Below, piece after piece: positions 50,556-61,703 of a DNA stretch of 64,000 bases (positions are counted from its first letter, which is position 1; every line of letters starts with the position of its first letter). The position numbers were made by a program, and so were the translations under genes. The notes under the pieces are model-generated. The model saw only the letters and a program-made list of their open reading frames with translations, was not told where the DNA came from and made no database searches. The DNA comes from Setophaga petechia. Taxonomy: Eukaryota; Chordata; Aves; Passeriformes; Parulidae. Location: the NCBI GenBank assembly GCA_024362935.1, contig JANCRA010000019.1:12334501-12398500 (forward strand). The letters run 5' to 3'.

Positions 50556-53500
50556 GTATGTATGGGATCAAGGAACCATAAAATGCCTAGAAGTACTCAC
50601 CCAGCTTGCTCTGTCAATATTTCAGATGAAGGAAAAAATTATCTAACTCATATGCTGATGAAAATATATGAAAACTCTATTTTTTTTTTAATTGAAGAAA
50701 ACACAGTTGGTGTTTTATTTGTAGATGTAATGAACTTCACTGTAATCACAGTAAGTACACTACTTGAACAGTAATTAAACCATGTTAAATATACTGTGGT
50801 CTGAAAGCATAATAATGCACCTTTTTTTTGTTTTTGTGTTTCACCCAGACTTATGCAATAAGGAGGTACGGATGTTTTACTTACTGTTAAATAGTCTTTA
50901 AAAGCAGGCTGCAGTGGATCTTTAACTGGAGAACAGATTCCTTTGCTGGAAAAACTTGCCCTGTTCCTGAGAATTCTGGCTGAGTGAAATCTGTTAGTTT
51001 GTGTGTCTTGGAACATCTGCAATGTCTTTGATGGGGTAACCATTTCTGAAAAGTAAAAGAAAAAAAAGTGTGGGGTTATTGGCAAAGAGATGTTTCAGAG
51101 CTTTATAAAAATTAATGAGGAATATTCTAAAATTTAGCATGCAATTTGTTCTTCTTTGTAACCAAGGTTTTTTATCTTCAGTTTTCATTAAAAGGTATGA
51201 CATAAACCTATTTGTGGTAGTCCTACATTATGCATGCTATTTGTCATATGGTGAAAGATTCATAGACTAGTTCTATGAAAAGTAATTCTTCACTGGGATG
51301 TAAAGAATGTATATGTAAAATGAAGGTAGAAACAAAATTCATTTGATTGTTCTTCTAAGTTATTAAGAGAATGAGGCAGAGAACGCTTTTGGTGTGATAT
51401 TTTAAAATACTTTGGATATTTATCTTACCAATAACAATGGTGAGAAAGCTTTATCCTCTTTAGAAAGGGAGTGTTGCTGCTCAGGTCAAGGCAGATGACA
51501 AAGCTACAAGAACAGTGAGGGAAACTTTTTAGGAGCAGGTTTTGCTCATAATTGAACATGAACTACAAATTACAATATATGCAAATAAAGCCTTTTTAGG
51601 TGGGTTTTGTGTCAGACAGTAGAGATGCTGTAATTCAATTTTTTTTATAGGTTCATAAAACTAACAGCTATGAGAGCTGCAGCCACTGCCAAACTAGATT
51701 TATAAATCCATGAGCCCTCTCTCTAAACTGAAACTCCCAGGAACATCTAGTGGGAATCAGGAGAGCAGCAAAAATGGTTTCCGTAGCATAGTTGGGACCT
51801 GTGTACCCCAAGGGCCCTGCTACAAGGTACCACTTATTTTCCCTTATGTTGTCACTCAGAAGGAGTTTGGTGAAGATCTCCCTGCTTTGATTTATGTCCT
51901 AACTGGTCTCACTTCCATGGTCATACAAGCTGTTCTTGCATGTATTATGCTGGGGAAAATACAGTCCCTTGGCTAAGTTGACAGTAATAACTACAATATT
52001 CAATAGAATATACAATTTTAAATACTTAATTGACTGTAAAGTAACTAGGTATCTTTACTTAATCTCTGAGATTCCTTTTGCAGTTGTGTGACCCACAAGA
52101 TTTTCTTTCTCACATCAGTGCTGTTCCTGTCATTTGGCTTTTGGCCTGATATTTCTGCAGAGCTGTTGTTACATGAGGTTCAGCCATTCTACTATTCAGT
52201 AATTTTTGTCTGACTGAGAACTTCACATGAAAACAGCCCAATTATTAAACATTGGACTATTGTATTCCAAATATTTCATGCCCTATTATAACACCAGTGG
52301 TGCTTGAGACAATTACTCCCCTCAAAGACAAGAATAACATAATTTCCGTGAATAATCAGTTCAGAGTACCTCAGATAATAATGCTGTGGTTTTGCTTAGC
52401 CTCATTTATCTTGTACTTTTGCAAAAGTTCAAGTGTCTGTGATATCAGCAAGTCTCTTGTTTCAGTTCTCTTAGCAAGTGCAATGGAACCTATTAATTCC
52501 ATGGAATGGCTGCCTGTCTAGGCAGTAATTTAGATGCCTGAGCTATGACTTGGATTACCTGTGTAATGATGAAATATGGCCCCCTGTCTCACATGCACCT
52601 TCTTAAGGGGTCTGGCCTTCCCTTATGGACAATGTGCTGGATAAAAATCACTCCTAACATAAGGCATAATTTGGTCCCTGTGCCTAAATTAGGAGCTAGC
52701 ACCAATTGCCAGCAACTGTCTCAAGACCTTGACATTTGAAAGCAGCAATTTTACAAAATCAGATGCTGGAGCAGTTTTCCTTCTTTACATATGGCTCATA
52801 TCTTTTTTTGTCTAAAATCCAGGCTCTTATGTTATTATGGCTGCTTTATATCACAAGCAAATGGAGATTATTATTTTCTTGGTAGTTTATTCCAGCATCT
52901 TGCCAATTTGGTGTGTTGCACTGATTTTGTAGTCTTTGTATACTTCTGGAAAATATTTTTTCACAAGTAGAACTGTTAAAAAATAAACAGTTTATAAGTG
53001 CGTATGGATCATATCCTTATTCCGGATATTTCTTTATTTGAAAGCAAGATGCCTTTGTGTGGCTCTATTGCATTTTATTTTCCTTTAAATGACCACGACA
53101 AGGATTTTTAAAAATCCTAAGTCATAATTCAATCGTGTTATTTAATATGGATCAGATAATACTGCAAAGCTGGGAATTTATGACTTTTTTTTCCTTCTGG
53201 CTGAAAAGCTTATATTAAAGCAAAATCAAACAGAACATGTGTAAATAAAACTGAGTAATTATGCTATGGAAACATGTTAATTATGTGTAGAGAAATTATT
53301 ATAATTGGTTTATCTGCAGGCTTGATTGCTATATGAAATTAAGGAAACATGAGCCAGCATATAATATTTATTTAACTCTATTAAATCATTCAATATTCAT
53401 ACTATTTTTTAGCATACTGAATTCACTCTACAGGCAAGTTGGACGTCTGTAATTTTGCAAAGAAATAGACTAGGCTGGTTCTTTACAAGACCATATTCTT

Positions 53501-53569
53501 CATTTGGTTTAAATCAGTAGCCCACAGTATCATTTATTGGCCCCTGATTTTTTGCCAGGCATCTTACAC

Positions 53570-54302
53570 ATTCTGCACAGGAAGAGGAGCAGGGAGCAGG
53601 TTAAGGGAGCTGCTTCTTCCCCCTCTAAGATCAGCTCAGTTGGTCAGATCCTGGTGCTAATAACACCAAGGTCACCATCAAAGTTTGATCCTCATATGGG
53701 CCAAATGGAAGAGTTTGACTTGATAATCCTTGTGGTTCCCTTGCAATTAAGAAGATTCTGTGATTCACTACTCCACACTCATGAAACCCCACCCGAGTGC
53801 TGCATTCAGCTCTGGGGCCCCCAAGGTAAAAAGCATGTGGACCTGTTTGAGTGGGTCCAGAGGAGGCCATGAAGATGCTCAGGGGCCTGGAGCATCTCTC
53901 ACAGCCTGAGAGATTTGGGGTTGTTTGGCCTGGAGAAGTGAAGGCTACAGGAAGAGCTAATTGTGACCTTCTGGTACCTAAAGAGGCCTGCAAGAGAGCT
54001 GGAGAGGCTGGAGAGGCACTTTTTATATGGGTATGTAGTGAAGGACCAGGAATAAAGGCTTTAAACTAAAAGAGGAGAGATTTAGATTAGATGTTGTAAA
54101 GAAATTCTTGATTGTGTGGGTGCTGGAGCAGGTTGCCCAGAGAAGCTGTAGTTGTCTTGTACCCAGCAGTGCTCAAGGCCAGGTGGGATGGAGCTCTGAG
54201 CAACATGATTTAGTGGGAGGCATTCCTGCCCGTAACCAGTGGGTTTGGAACCAGGTGACCTTTAAGGTTTCTTCCAGCCCAAAGCATTCTCTGATTCTGT
54301 GA
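53570..54302 (+). mobile_element. CR1 LINE 3' fragment, interrupted by a SINE
   Basis: Left part 53570 to about 53626 (GAGCAGGTTAAGGGAGCTGC); right part about 53767-54302. Both match the last third of CR1. Landmarks: GAGTGCTGCATTCAGCTCTG, GTGGGTCCAGAGGAGGCCAT, GGGGTTGTTTGGCCTGGAGA, GGTTGCCCAGAGAAGCTGTA, and a tail with TTTAAGGTTTCTTCCAGCCC and GATTCTGTGA. No continuous protein frame survives. The left and right parts join naturally when the SINE is left out. It is 5'-truncated, with the 3' end intact. Confidence 0.88.
53627..53766 (+). mobile_element. TguSINE1-like SINE (tRNA-Ile head, CR1-like tail)
   Basis: The first part is a decayed tRNA-Ile(AAT) sequence. It has an A box (CAGCTCAGTTGG, 53632-53643) and an anticodon arm TGGTG-CTAATAA-CACCA with AAT at 53659-53661. 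It also has a B box (AGTTTGATCCT, 53682-53692) and a 3' acceptor end ATGGGCCA. It continues into a CR1-type tail (GAGTTTGACTTGATAATCCT, then GAAGATTCTGTGATT). This head-plus-tail layout is that of the songbird SINE known as TguSINE1, which is thought to be moved by CR1 machinery. It is not a functional tRNA gene because the acceptor stem and D arm are mutated and the tail is fused. It sits inside a CR1, so it inserted later than that CR1. Confidence 0.85.
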
Positions 54303-55829
54303 AGTTCCAAACTGAAAGCATAGTAGAAGAGTAGTTCAAGATGTAATAATTTCAAAGTATAAATACTTAATTTTAAGGGGACAATTAGAAATATTCATAA
54401 CTGTGTGCTAGAAATATTGACTTTGTTTTGAAATTTGCTAACAGTAAAATATTTAATCTTTAAAAAGTTGAGAGACACTTTTATCTGAGGCTTTCACAAC
54501 TACTTCAATTTTATTAGCTTTTCTAGTAATAGCATTTGAATTGTGTGCAATAGGTTGTATTAGACTAGTAACATGAAACTGGCATGTCTTATTTCCTGTT
54601 TTCAGGCTCTTGTAAAATACATAGATGTTAAAGGCAGCACATCTTTAATTATTTAATATGCAACATTCCTTTTATACCTACTGGTAAACACAAGTGAAAA
54701 AAAAATCTCATTTTCCAATATGCAGTTTAGAATATGCTTCTTTTAGGATATTTAGAACCTGAAATAATTGTTATTAAAAAAAAAAAATGCTTATTTTAGA
54801 CAAGTTGACTTAATCAGTGTTTAAATCAGTAGAGCCTTGCTACTTTACAGCTTCTGGGACTGTGACTTGTTAATGGGAAATGGCATTTCTATTTTAAAGA
54901 TAATCAGCTGTCTCTATGAAAATCAAGTACATGCCAATGAAAGTGAAAATTCATAACCGTATTGCAAGATAAAATAAACTTGATTAAACTGTTTCTTAAG
55001 CTCTACATTTGTACTTGCAAGGACTTTCAATATGTTATCAATGCTAACCTAAATTCCAGCTACCCTCGCCTGACTTTGATGGCTGTATTCTGATTTAATT
55101 TATTAGAAGCATTAATGTGATTTAAATTATTTCAGGAAACACTTTTCATTCACTGTCCTTAACCTGTCGTGGTTTTAAAAGAAATCTTATTTCTTTAGGC
55201 TGTGTGCAAGGCAGGGTTGGACTACCCAATGCCTGTCACCTTTTTTCCTTGGGCTCTGGACACCATGACCCCATCACTTGCTGTGGCACTGATGGCAGGC
55301 CAGAGCACAAGATTCAGGTTCAAACAGGATCACAAATCCAGACATGCCAGGGTTCAATTGTTACTTGCCTCACAGTTTTGGTTGGGCAGTAGACAGCAGG
55401 GCCAGAAGCAAAAGCTTTGCCTTGAGCCAGTTTTGATTGCAGCTGAGGCTGGCAGGTTTACATCACTGGTCTATCTTGGTTTGCTACTAATCTTGATTTT
55501 GCAGTAACTGTGCAAAGCCATAGAGACATAATTTTGATGACACAAGAGGAATTTTTATAGGTTGTGTTGATATTCAACGAAGAGGTAGTATTTCATTGCC
55601 GCAGGGTAGCTGTGTTTGTGGTGAATCAAATGTAAATAAACTTTAGGCAAATGCTTGCCACACATTTGCACTGTTAATTCTGATGCCTTGTATTTTAAGC
55701 ATGACTAGATTTTCTCTGCACAGGTTCAGGTTTTCACTGACATTGGAGAAAATCATTGAGAGTTTTAAACCAGAGCAAAACAGACAGTGAGTTTCTTTCT
55801 TTTCCATTTGTTCATGTGTGTGTGCACAG

Positions 55830-56308
55830 ACATTGAGAAGGACCTCGCACTGTGGGAAGAAGCAAGGCTCTCAAGAAGCCCTGGTCTCCAGCATCCCAGT
55901 GTAGTTGCCTCTGACCACCAAGGCACTCTTCAAGCTGCACAGGGTCCAACCCCAAGGCCTCAGGTGCCAACTCCAACAGGGAAGAACGTTCAGCTCCAAG
56001 GAAGCAAATCGCCGCCACTGCCCACTACCAGCAGAACACAGGTCTCCAGTGTCACAAGCAGCAGTGCACAAACCAAGAGGCCAGCAGCTCCAGGGAGCAG
56101 ACCTATGACCCCAAATAGCTTGTTGTCACGGCCTCTTACCCCTAGCAACCAAGGAAATAGGGAAGGCATTATTAGCATGCAAAGAAGCAGATCTTTGTCA
56201 TCCAAGAGCCAAATGGGGAGGACCCTCAGTGCTGCTTCAGGGCTTTCTGTGCAAGTGAGTGGAGATGTTGTTGGAACTGTCACTACTCAGAGAAACAGTT
56301 TATCAGAA
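55830..56308 (+). CDS. Long internal exon of unidentified split gene (Ser/Pro/Thr/Arg-rich)
   Basis: Seen: acceptor TTCATGTGTGTGTGCACAG, 479 open nucleotides, donor GAA followed by GTAAGA. After completing an Asp codon there are 159 codons, ending in phase 0. Order: a short charged helix (IEKDLALWEEARLSRSPG); a Gln/Pro/Thr-rich region with PTPRPQVPTPTG; a Ser/Thr run (SSVTSSSAQTKRPAAPGSRP); the pair RPMTP and RPLTP about 12 residues apart; then basic Ser-rich sites (RSRSLSSKS, GRTLS) and a final SLSE. No globular domain, signal peptide or membrane segment is seen. The product is probably a disordered scaffold region with several proline-directed (TP) and basophilic (RxxS) phosphorylation candidates, which is inference from composition. 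It is by far the largest exon in the window and higher in G+C than the flanking introns. Confidence 0.92.
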
Positions 56309-59300
56309 GTAAGATTTTCAATTTAATGTTTTTGCTATGTTTAATAATGCCAAGACTTGATTGCATTTTATGTTCAAGTAACATCAGCATACCTAATGTA
56401 ACCTACTGTGCTGAAAAGAACTTGAAATAGAATGATCAGAAAATTAGCAAGGAAATACTGCTCAGCTTTGAGAGGTACTCGTTAGAGAATGTCAGTATTA
56501 TTACAGAAATCATACTGAAACACTTGTGTGCCCCAAATTTTTCATGAGCTCGGTAGGGCTTTGCCTGTACAATGCATAGCAGTTTTATTAGCATTACAGT
56601 TTCTAACAGGTGCATATCTCTGGAATATTAAAAAAAAACTTTATCTAATCTTTATGATCCATGATTTTTTTTTTCGTGCTACACTGACAGTGCATGATAT
56701 TTTCTCAGTCTACTTTTTATTCCATATTTTTGGGCAATTGGAATGATTAGTTAGGCATCACTGAAAGGACAGGTTTTTCCCAAGCGCCAAACTGAATTGC
56801 AAGAAAAAATGTCCAACATTGTTGGATCACTGTCTAATACTATATGCATGGTAACTGGGCTAATTTACAGCATAAAAATTTCCTGTCACATATTATTGGC
56901 TTTATAGGACTACTCTTTGTTTAAAACAAAACAAAAGAAAAAGTACCTTGTAAATTCTGAGTAGGATTCTCCTCTGCTAACCTTAGCTGCCTTAAAGATA
57001 ACTTCAGTGTGTGGGCAGTGGAAATAAAAGCACCTGTGAAAGAAAACCCCTGCTGTCTATCTCTATACATGCCTTACAAAGGTGAGTCTTTTCTCAGGAT
57101 ATGCCAGTCCTTCTATACTACTTGAGAAGGAACTATGTGTCTAGACTGCTGATTTTTTAGTGGCAGAATATGTTGGTTCCCACCATTATTATCAATCTCT
57201 TTGTAATCCATTTGTCAAAACCTGGAGACCTTTTTTCCAAGGCTGAAAATTATATCATACCTTTAGATTGTTTCTGAGGAGTATCATCTGTTTTAATAAT
57301 TTGTTGGGTGTGACACTTGATACAATGTGTTATCAGTCTCATGACTTCTAAAGGAAATTTCAAATGTTGTTTATGATAGTGTTTCTTAGGGTTGCTTTTA
57401 GAAAAATTAGAGATTAAATACTTAGTATAACTCTTCAATTAATTATATGACGTCCATTTTTTGTTGTGAAGGAAAGGAAATGAGGCACAGATTATTCTAG
57501 AATGTGGGGAAGAAATCTTACTTCAGTTTGGGGGTGAAATAAATACTCATTATTTTGGTGGTTGAATGACAGTGCACTAATCCCATCACTTGAGCTGTTT
57601 CTTCACTTAGAATTGACTATCCAGATTAAAGACATGAGGACTGAAGGTGACTACAGTTCTCCTGAAAGTGTCTTCACTGCCAGTTGATACATTTTTAAGC
57701 CACGTTTCCCATTTAAAAAAAAAAAAAAGAAAGACACTTAATTTTAACACTTCTTTTTTGTCATAAAAATCACTTTTGTCCTCTTTTGAAATATGGGATA
57801 TGTTTGTGTGTTAGAATTTCCTCTCATACCAGAAAATGAGAATTGAAATTATTTTTAACTAAAATATGTTCAGAGGAAATGAAGGGTTTCATAGTCTCCA
57901 ACTAAATTTTTCACCCCTCTTTTTCTTCTTTTTTAGGCAGTCCTGTTCTTAAGTGATACACAGTCATGTGATGCCAAGTAAAATTATTGTATCTGCTCCT
58001 GAAACTATGTGTATTTAGTGCGTGAGCGATATCCAGTCTGCCCACCACTTTTGATCTTTCTTGTAAAAAGGCAGACAATTAAAAATGCTTTCTATAGTTA
58101 TGGTAATAATAAGCAAGAGTCCCATTTAATTGGCTGTGTCTTGTTACTTCTGTTTGCTGATAGCTCTCACAGTAAGTGTCCTGTTATACTTTTAATATAT
58201 GTATATATTTGTCTCAAGAATTTTAGGAAGTGAGCAATATTATTATGCTATTTTCCAGTTAGAATAGCATGTCCAGATTCAGCCAGCAATCCACTGTAAA
58301 GCTGATGTTAAACCTCAGCATTTCTATGCAGGATCTTATCCTCTGTTAAAATCCCTTCTAGAAGTGACAAATTCTTTTCTTTCTCTTTGCTCCCTGGGTA
58401 CAATAGTACCTTGGCTACTAGTGACCCAGCTCAGACCCTGTTTATCCTTTCTGACATGCACAAGTGACCTTTGACATAATGGAAACTCAGCTTGGGACTA
58501 GCTCTGCTTCCAAAGGGAAAGCTGCTGGTACGACACGTTCATACTGATGACCTTCCTCTGCCAGGCTGTGAAGGCCCATGGATATCAGAAAGAAGCTGAT
58601 GGAGATCTGGCCAATCTGCCACTCCCAGCCTCTCTTTTGAGGTGTTATACTAGAAGCTTTCAAGCTGCCTTTTGCCCACTTAAGTTCCTGGTCACTTAGA
58701 GAAGTGGATTCAGACAGAACATACCAGGAAATACATCCGTTCTGTGACATTTTTTGCCATGTTAGACATTTCCTCCCATTTGTGGCCATATGATTTCACT
58801 TTCTTGTGTCACAGCTTGTCTTGGACCATGGAGATATATTTTAAAAAGGCAGAAATGGTTTGGGGTAGGAAAACAAGAGTCCTGCCTGTCTTTGTACTAT
58901 TACAGATCACAAACATATAAAACTCAAGGCTGATACTGTAATTTATTTTGCAACTTTCGTTGTAGGTTTTGTATCCTCTTCCTGTATAAAACCAGTAAAA
59001 TAAAAGGGGGGAAATTGCCTTTATTCTTATTAGCCTTATAGTCTCAACTGGGAATTTCTACTGGATGTAGATACACTATGGTTATATTGCCAAACCTATG
59101 GAAGATACTATGATAAGATTTTTTGCAAATAACTCTGCTTCCTTACTTTTAGGTGGTGTTAATGGAATTAATCAGTAGAATGTTGATATATATTTGATGA
59201 GAATAAGTCAGTTGAAAAGAATGTGACTACTGAGTGCCAGGAGCATGTTTTACCCAAAAGAGCTTGATACACTTATTTATTTACTTGCTTATTTGTTGGA

Positions 59301-61239
59301 AATTTTAATGTATCTCTCCATGCCTTATGTATGCTTCCTAGACTGTAATGTGTTTCAAAGTAACATAACAAGTCTAAATAGAAAAATATTACTAATAAAT
59401 ACAATTCAAAGTTCTTAAGCTTTAGTAAAGTTCATGCTGCAGCATGGGTGGTTCAATCTTGTTACAGCACAAATCTTAAATAATTTGGCAAGTACTTAAC
59501 ATATCAGCTGTTAAGAATGTTTTGGGGTTTTTTAATACTCAAGACTTATAATGATCTGAGATTTTGTGGACAAGTTTCTGCCTCCTGGCACACATAATAT
59601 TACTAAGTTCTAACAGGTGTGTTTTATTATCAGCTCTGTTCAAGGCTGAATTGAATTATAGTAAAGAAATGCTACCTAGAGAAATAGTTTTATTATCTCT
59701 ATAAAGGTAATAAATCAGGGTTCCAAATCCTTTGGCAGAGATACTTTTATGCATGTTCCTAATTCTTTGGTGTTTTGTATAAATTGGCAAAGGAATGTTG
59801 AACCCTGCTTATCTCTTTAGGATGGATTCCATTAAAGTGACACAATTCTGTGATACTTGTCAATAGCTGTTGAGATGAAAATACCACTGACTCCCTCGTT
59901 TGCCATATCATTTTCTGAACAGAGGAAATTTTGCTCACATTTCATTTATTCAGATAATTTAAAGGGGTATTCAGCAATCCTTATTAGTCTGTCATTGTTG
60001 AGAGCAGGAAACTTTGTCTTATTTGAATATAACCTTGATTAACAAAATTTTTACTCCAATTTACTGGAGTATAGAGCATAACTTGTGATGAGGACTCTCT
60101 TTTTGGTCAGATATTCTCATTGTGTTCCACTGCCTGGCTCAGGACTTTGCTCTGTGTTTTTGGAAAATTAAAAAGTGTGTGGATCAGTGTGAGAGTCACT
60201 CATCCCTACTGCAAGAAGCCTGTTCCTTGAACCAAAACACGCTCAGTGTTGTAGGCAGCAATCTTCTCCAGCACAGCACATTGGAAATGGCAATACATGA
60301 GTGAGGCCTGGAGCTCCTGCCTGAATTTACTGCTGGCCCATGGCAGCAGTCTTTGTGAATTTTTAACACATTCCTGACAGAATTAATAATTTACTCCTAG
60401 TGAGCTAGATCTTGATTGAGCAGCCTTCAGTCTTCCAAAACTGATTTAAACAAGCCTGGATTCTGTATTTCAATCAGATAGCCTAAGAATAAAATTTATG
60501 TTGCAATACAATTTAACTTTAAATATGTAGATTCTCATTTCAGCTGATGTAACACATAACAGGGTTATTACCCCCCTTTTTTTCAAGAACTTATAAAAAT
60601 CTGGCCAGTAATTTTATAATATCTGGCCACGGTTAAAGTTTTCTTTTATAGACTAAACTTGCATGTTTGAACTGCCTTTGAAAATAAAACTGTGCATTCC
60701 AGTCTCATCTCTCCCTGCGAATATCTCAAAGGAATGTGTCAAAGTATTTAATATGTCTGTTTGTATACCTGTTCACATACATATGTGTGTGTCTGCATGG
60801 AAAAATATTCTTATATGCATACATGTATACATTATATTAAAAAGTAGGCAATTTTAAAACATTTTCAAAAGCATATATTCAACTGCATATGCATTTTTAA
60901 CCATGTAAAGCATTTATATTTTGATGTTTTAATGATATCTTTACAAAAGTTTCCATAACATTTTTCCTTCCTAAGCCTTCTCCTTATGCAGAAAAACCAT
61001 AGGTTCTAAATCAGGTTTCAGGTTCTTGTACTTATTAGACTAGAAACAGTGAAAATTTTGACAGATCAAAGCCTTGCTTAAGCAAATTGCACTTGAAATG
61101 TCAATGCAGTCCAAAACCAGCAGGGTTAGATGTAATATCTGCTATTTTGTCTTGTCACTGCATTTCCAGGATGAGTATGCATGTGTCTTACATATCTGTA
61201 TTTATAGTGGAGAGATAGTGAAATAAACCCCTTCATTTT

Positions 61240-61412
61240 GTTGTGTTTGGGTTTGATTTTTTTTGTTGTTGTTGTTTCTTTATATGGTGTGTTTGTTTGC
61301 TTTTGCTTTTGGTTTTGGTTTTGGGGTTTTTTTGTGGATTTTTATTTGTTTGGTTTTTGGGGGTTTTTTGTTTGTTTTGGGTTTGCTTTTTTTGGATTTT
61401 TTTGGTTTTACT
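61240..61412 (+). repeat. G/T-rich low-complexity tract
   Basis: About 170 bp almost free of A and C on the + strand, with strings such as TTTTGGTTTTGGTTTTGGGG and TTTTTGGGGGTTTTTTG. Several G runs separated by T loops could fold as G-quadruplexes in DNA or in the pre-mRNA. It lies about 200-370 nt upstream of the 61610 exon. Similar shorter tracts occur near 13980-14060 and 39300-39365. Confidence 0.85.
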
Positions 61413-61511
61413 GAATAGATTAAGAAAATTTCCAAGGAGCCTGCACATCCTCTACATTTTGGTTTTATTTCACAGCAAGTTGTTTATTTGTTTTTAAAGG
61501 CTTTCTCCTCT

Positions 61512-61553
61512 CTAGTTAATTGAGGCTAGTGTTTGCTAGCCTCAATTAACTAG
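61512..61553. repeat. Perfect inverted repeat: 18-bp arms, 6-nt loop
   Basis: The arms 61512-61529 and 61536-61553 are exact reverse complements around the loop TGTTTG. The last 11 bases of the region (CTAGCCTCAAT) recur at 61550-61560, so the right arm is also the start of a 14-bp tandem repeat. The hairpin ends 56 nt before the exon acceptor at 61609. Confidence 0.92.
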
Positions 61554-61609
61554 CCTCAATACAAAACAATTGTCTGTCATTTTATCTAAAATAGATCTGT
61601 TTGTGGCAG

Positions 61610-61703
61610 GATGAATTCTTACAACAGCTTCAACTTGCTCATCAACCTTGGATATTGCCGAGTGACACAGAAAGTGAAGGAGTGGAAGCTGACCAAGACA
61701 AAT
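61610..61703 (+). CDS. Internal exon of unidentified split gene (Gln-rich, acidic end)
   Basis: Seen: acceptor GATCTGTTTGTGGCAG, 94 open nucleotides, donor AAAT followed by GTAAGT. It enters in phase 0 from the 55830 exon and reads DEFLQQLQLAHQPWILPSD, then TESEGVEADQDK; one base is left over (phase 1), so at least one more exon lies beyond the window. The first part is an amphipathic Leu/Gln helix ending at a Trp-Ile-Leu-Pro motif. The second part is acidic with a SDTESE cluster typical of casein kinase 2 targets (inference). Family not recognised. Confidence 0.88.

Larger units (their letters stand above)
50556..55829 (+). other. Intron of about 5.3 kb
   Basis: Phase-1 GT-AG intron. It holds the nested CR1/SINE pair at 53570-54302. 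The rest is AT-rich. Open frames at 51710-51976 and 55202-55507 (plus) and 50648-51085 (minus) have no splice context or recognisable family. The 55200-55480 stretch is G+C-richer and could be an old repeat, but I cannot name it. Confidence 0.75.
56309..61609 (+). other. Intron of about 5.3 kb
   Basis: Phase-0 intron. Apart from a 14-nt poly-A run (57715-57728), a 7-bp hairpin (60052-60071), the G/T-rich tract (61240-61412) and the 18-bp hairpin (61512-61553) I see nothing nameable. The 100-codon minus-strand frame at 58487-58789 has no family resemblance. Confidence 0.75.

Noticed and set aside
53627..53702. Functional tRNA-Ile gene
   Set aside because: A and B boxes and the AAT anticodon arm are recognisable, but the acceptor stem and D arm are mutated, and it is fused to a CR1-like tail inside a CR1. 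It is a SINE head.
55202..55507. 101-codon open frame upstream of the 55830 exon
   Set aside because: No donor in a suitable phase, and no recognisable domain. The G+C-rich patch is more likely a decayed repeat.
57715..57728. 14-nt poly-A run that might mark a processed pseudogene or retrocopy
   Set aside because: No coding or RNA-like sequence precedes it, and there is no target-site duplication.
58487..58789. 100-codon open frame on the minus strand
   Set aside because: No splice context, family motif or codon bias, and it is antisense to the gene in an intron.
61233..61497. Open frames on both strands through the G/T-rich tract
   Set aside because: They encode only low-complexity Phe/Val/Leu/Gly or Lys/Gln/Asn/Thr strings imposed by the base composition.
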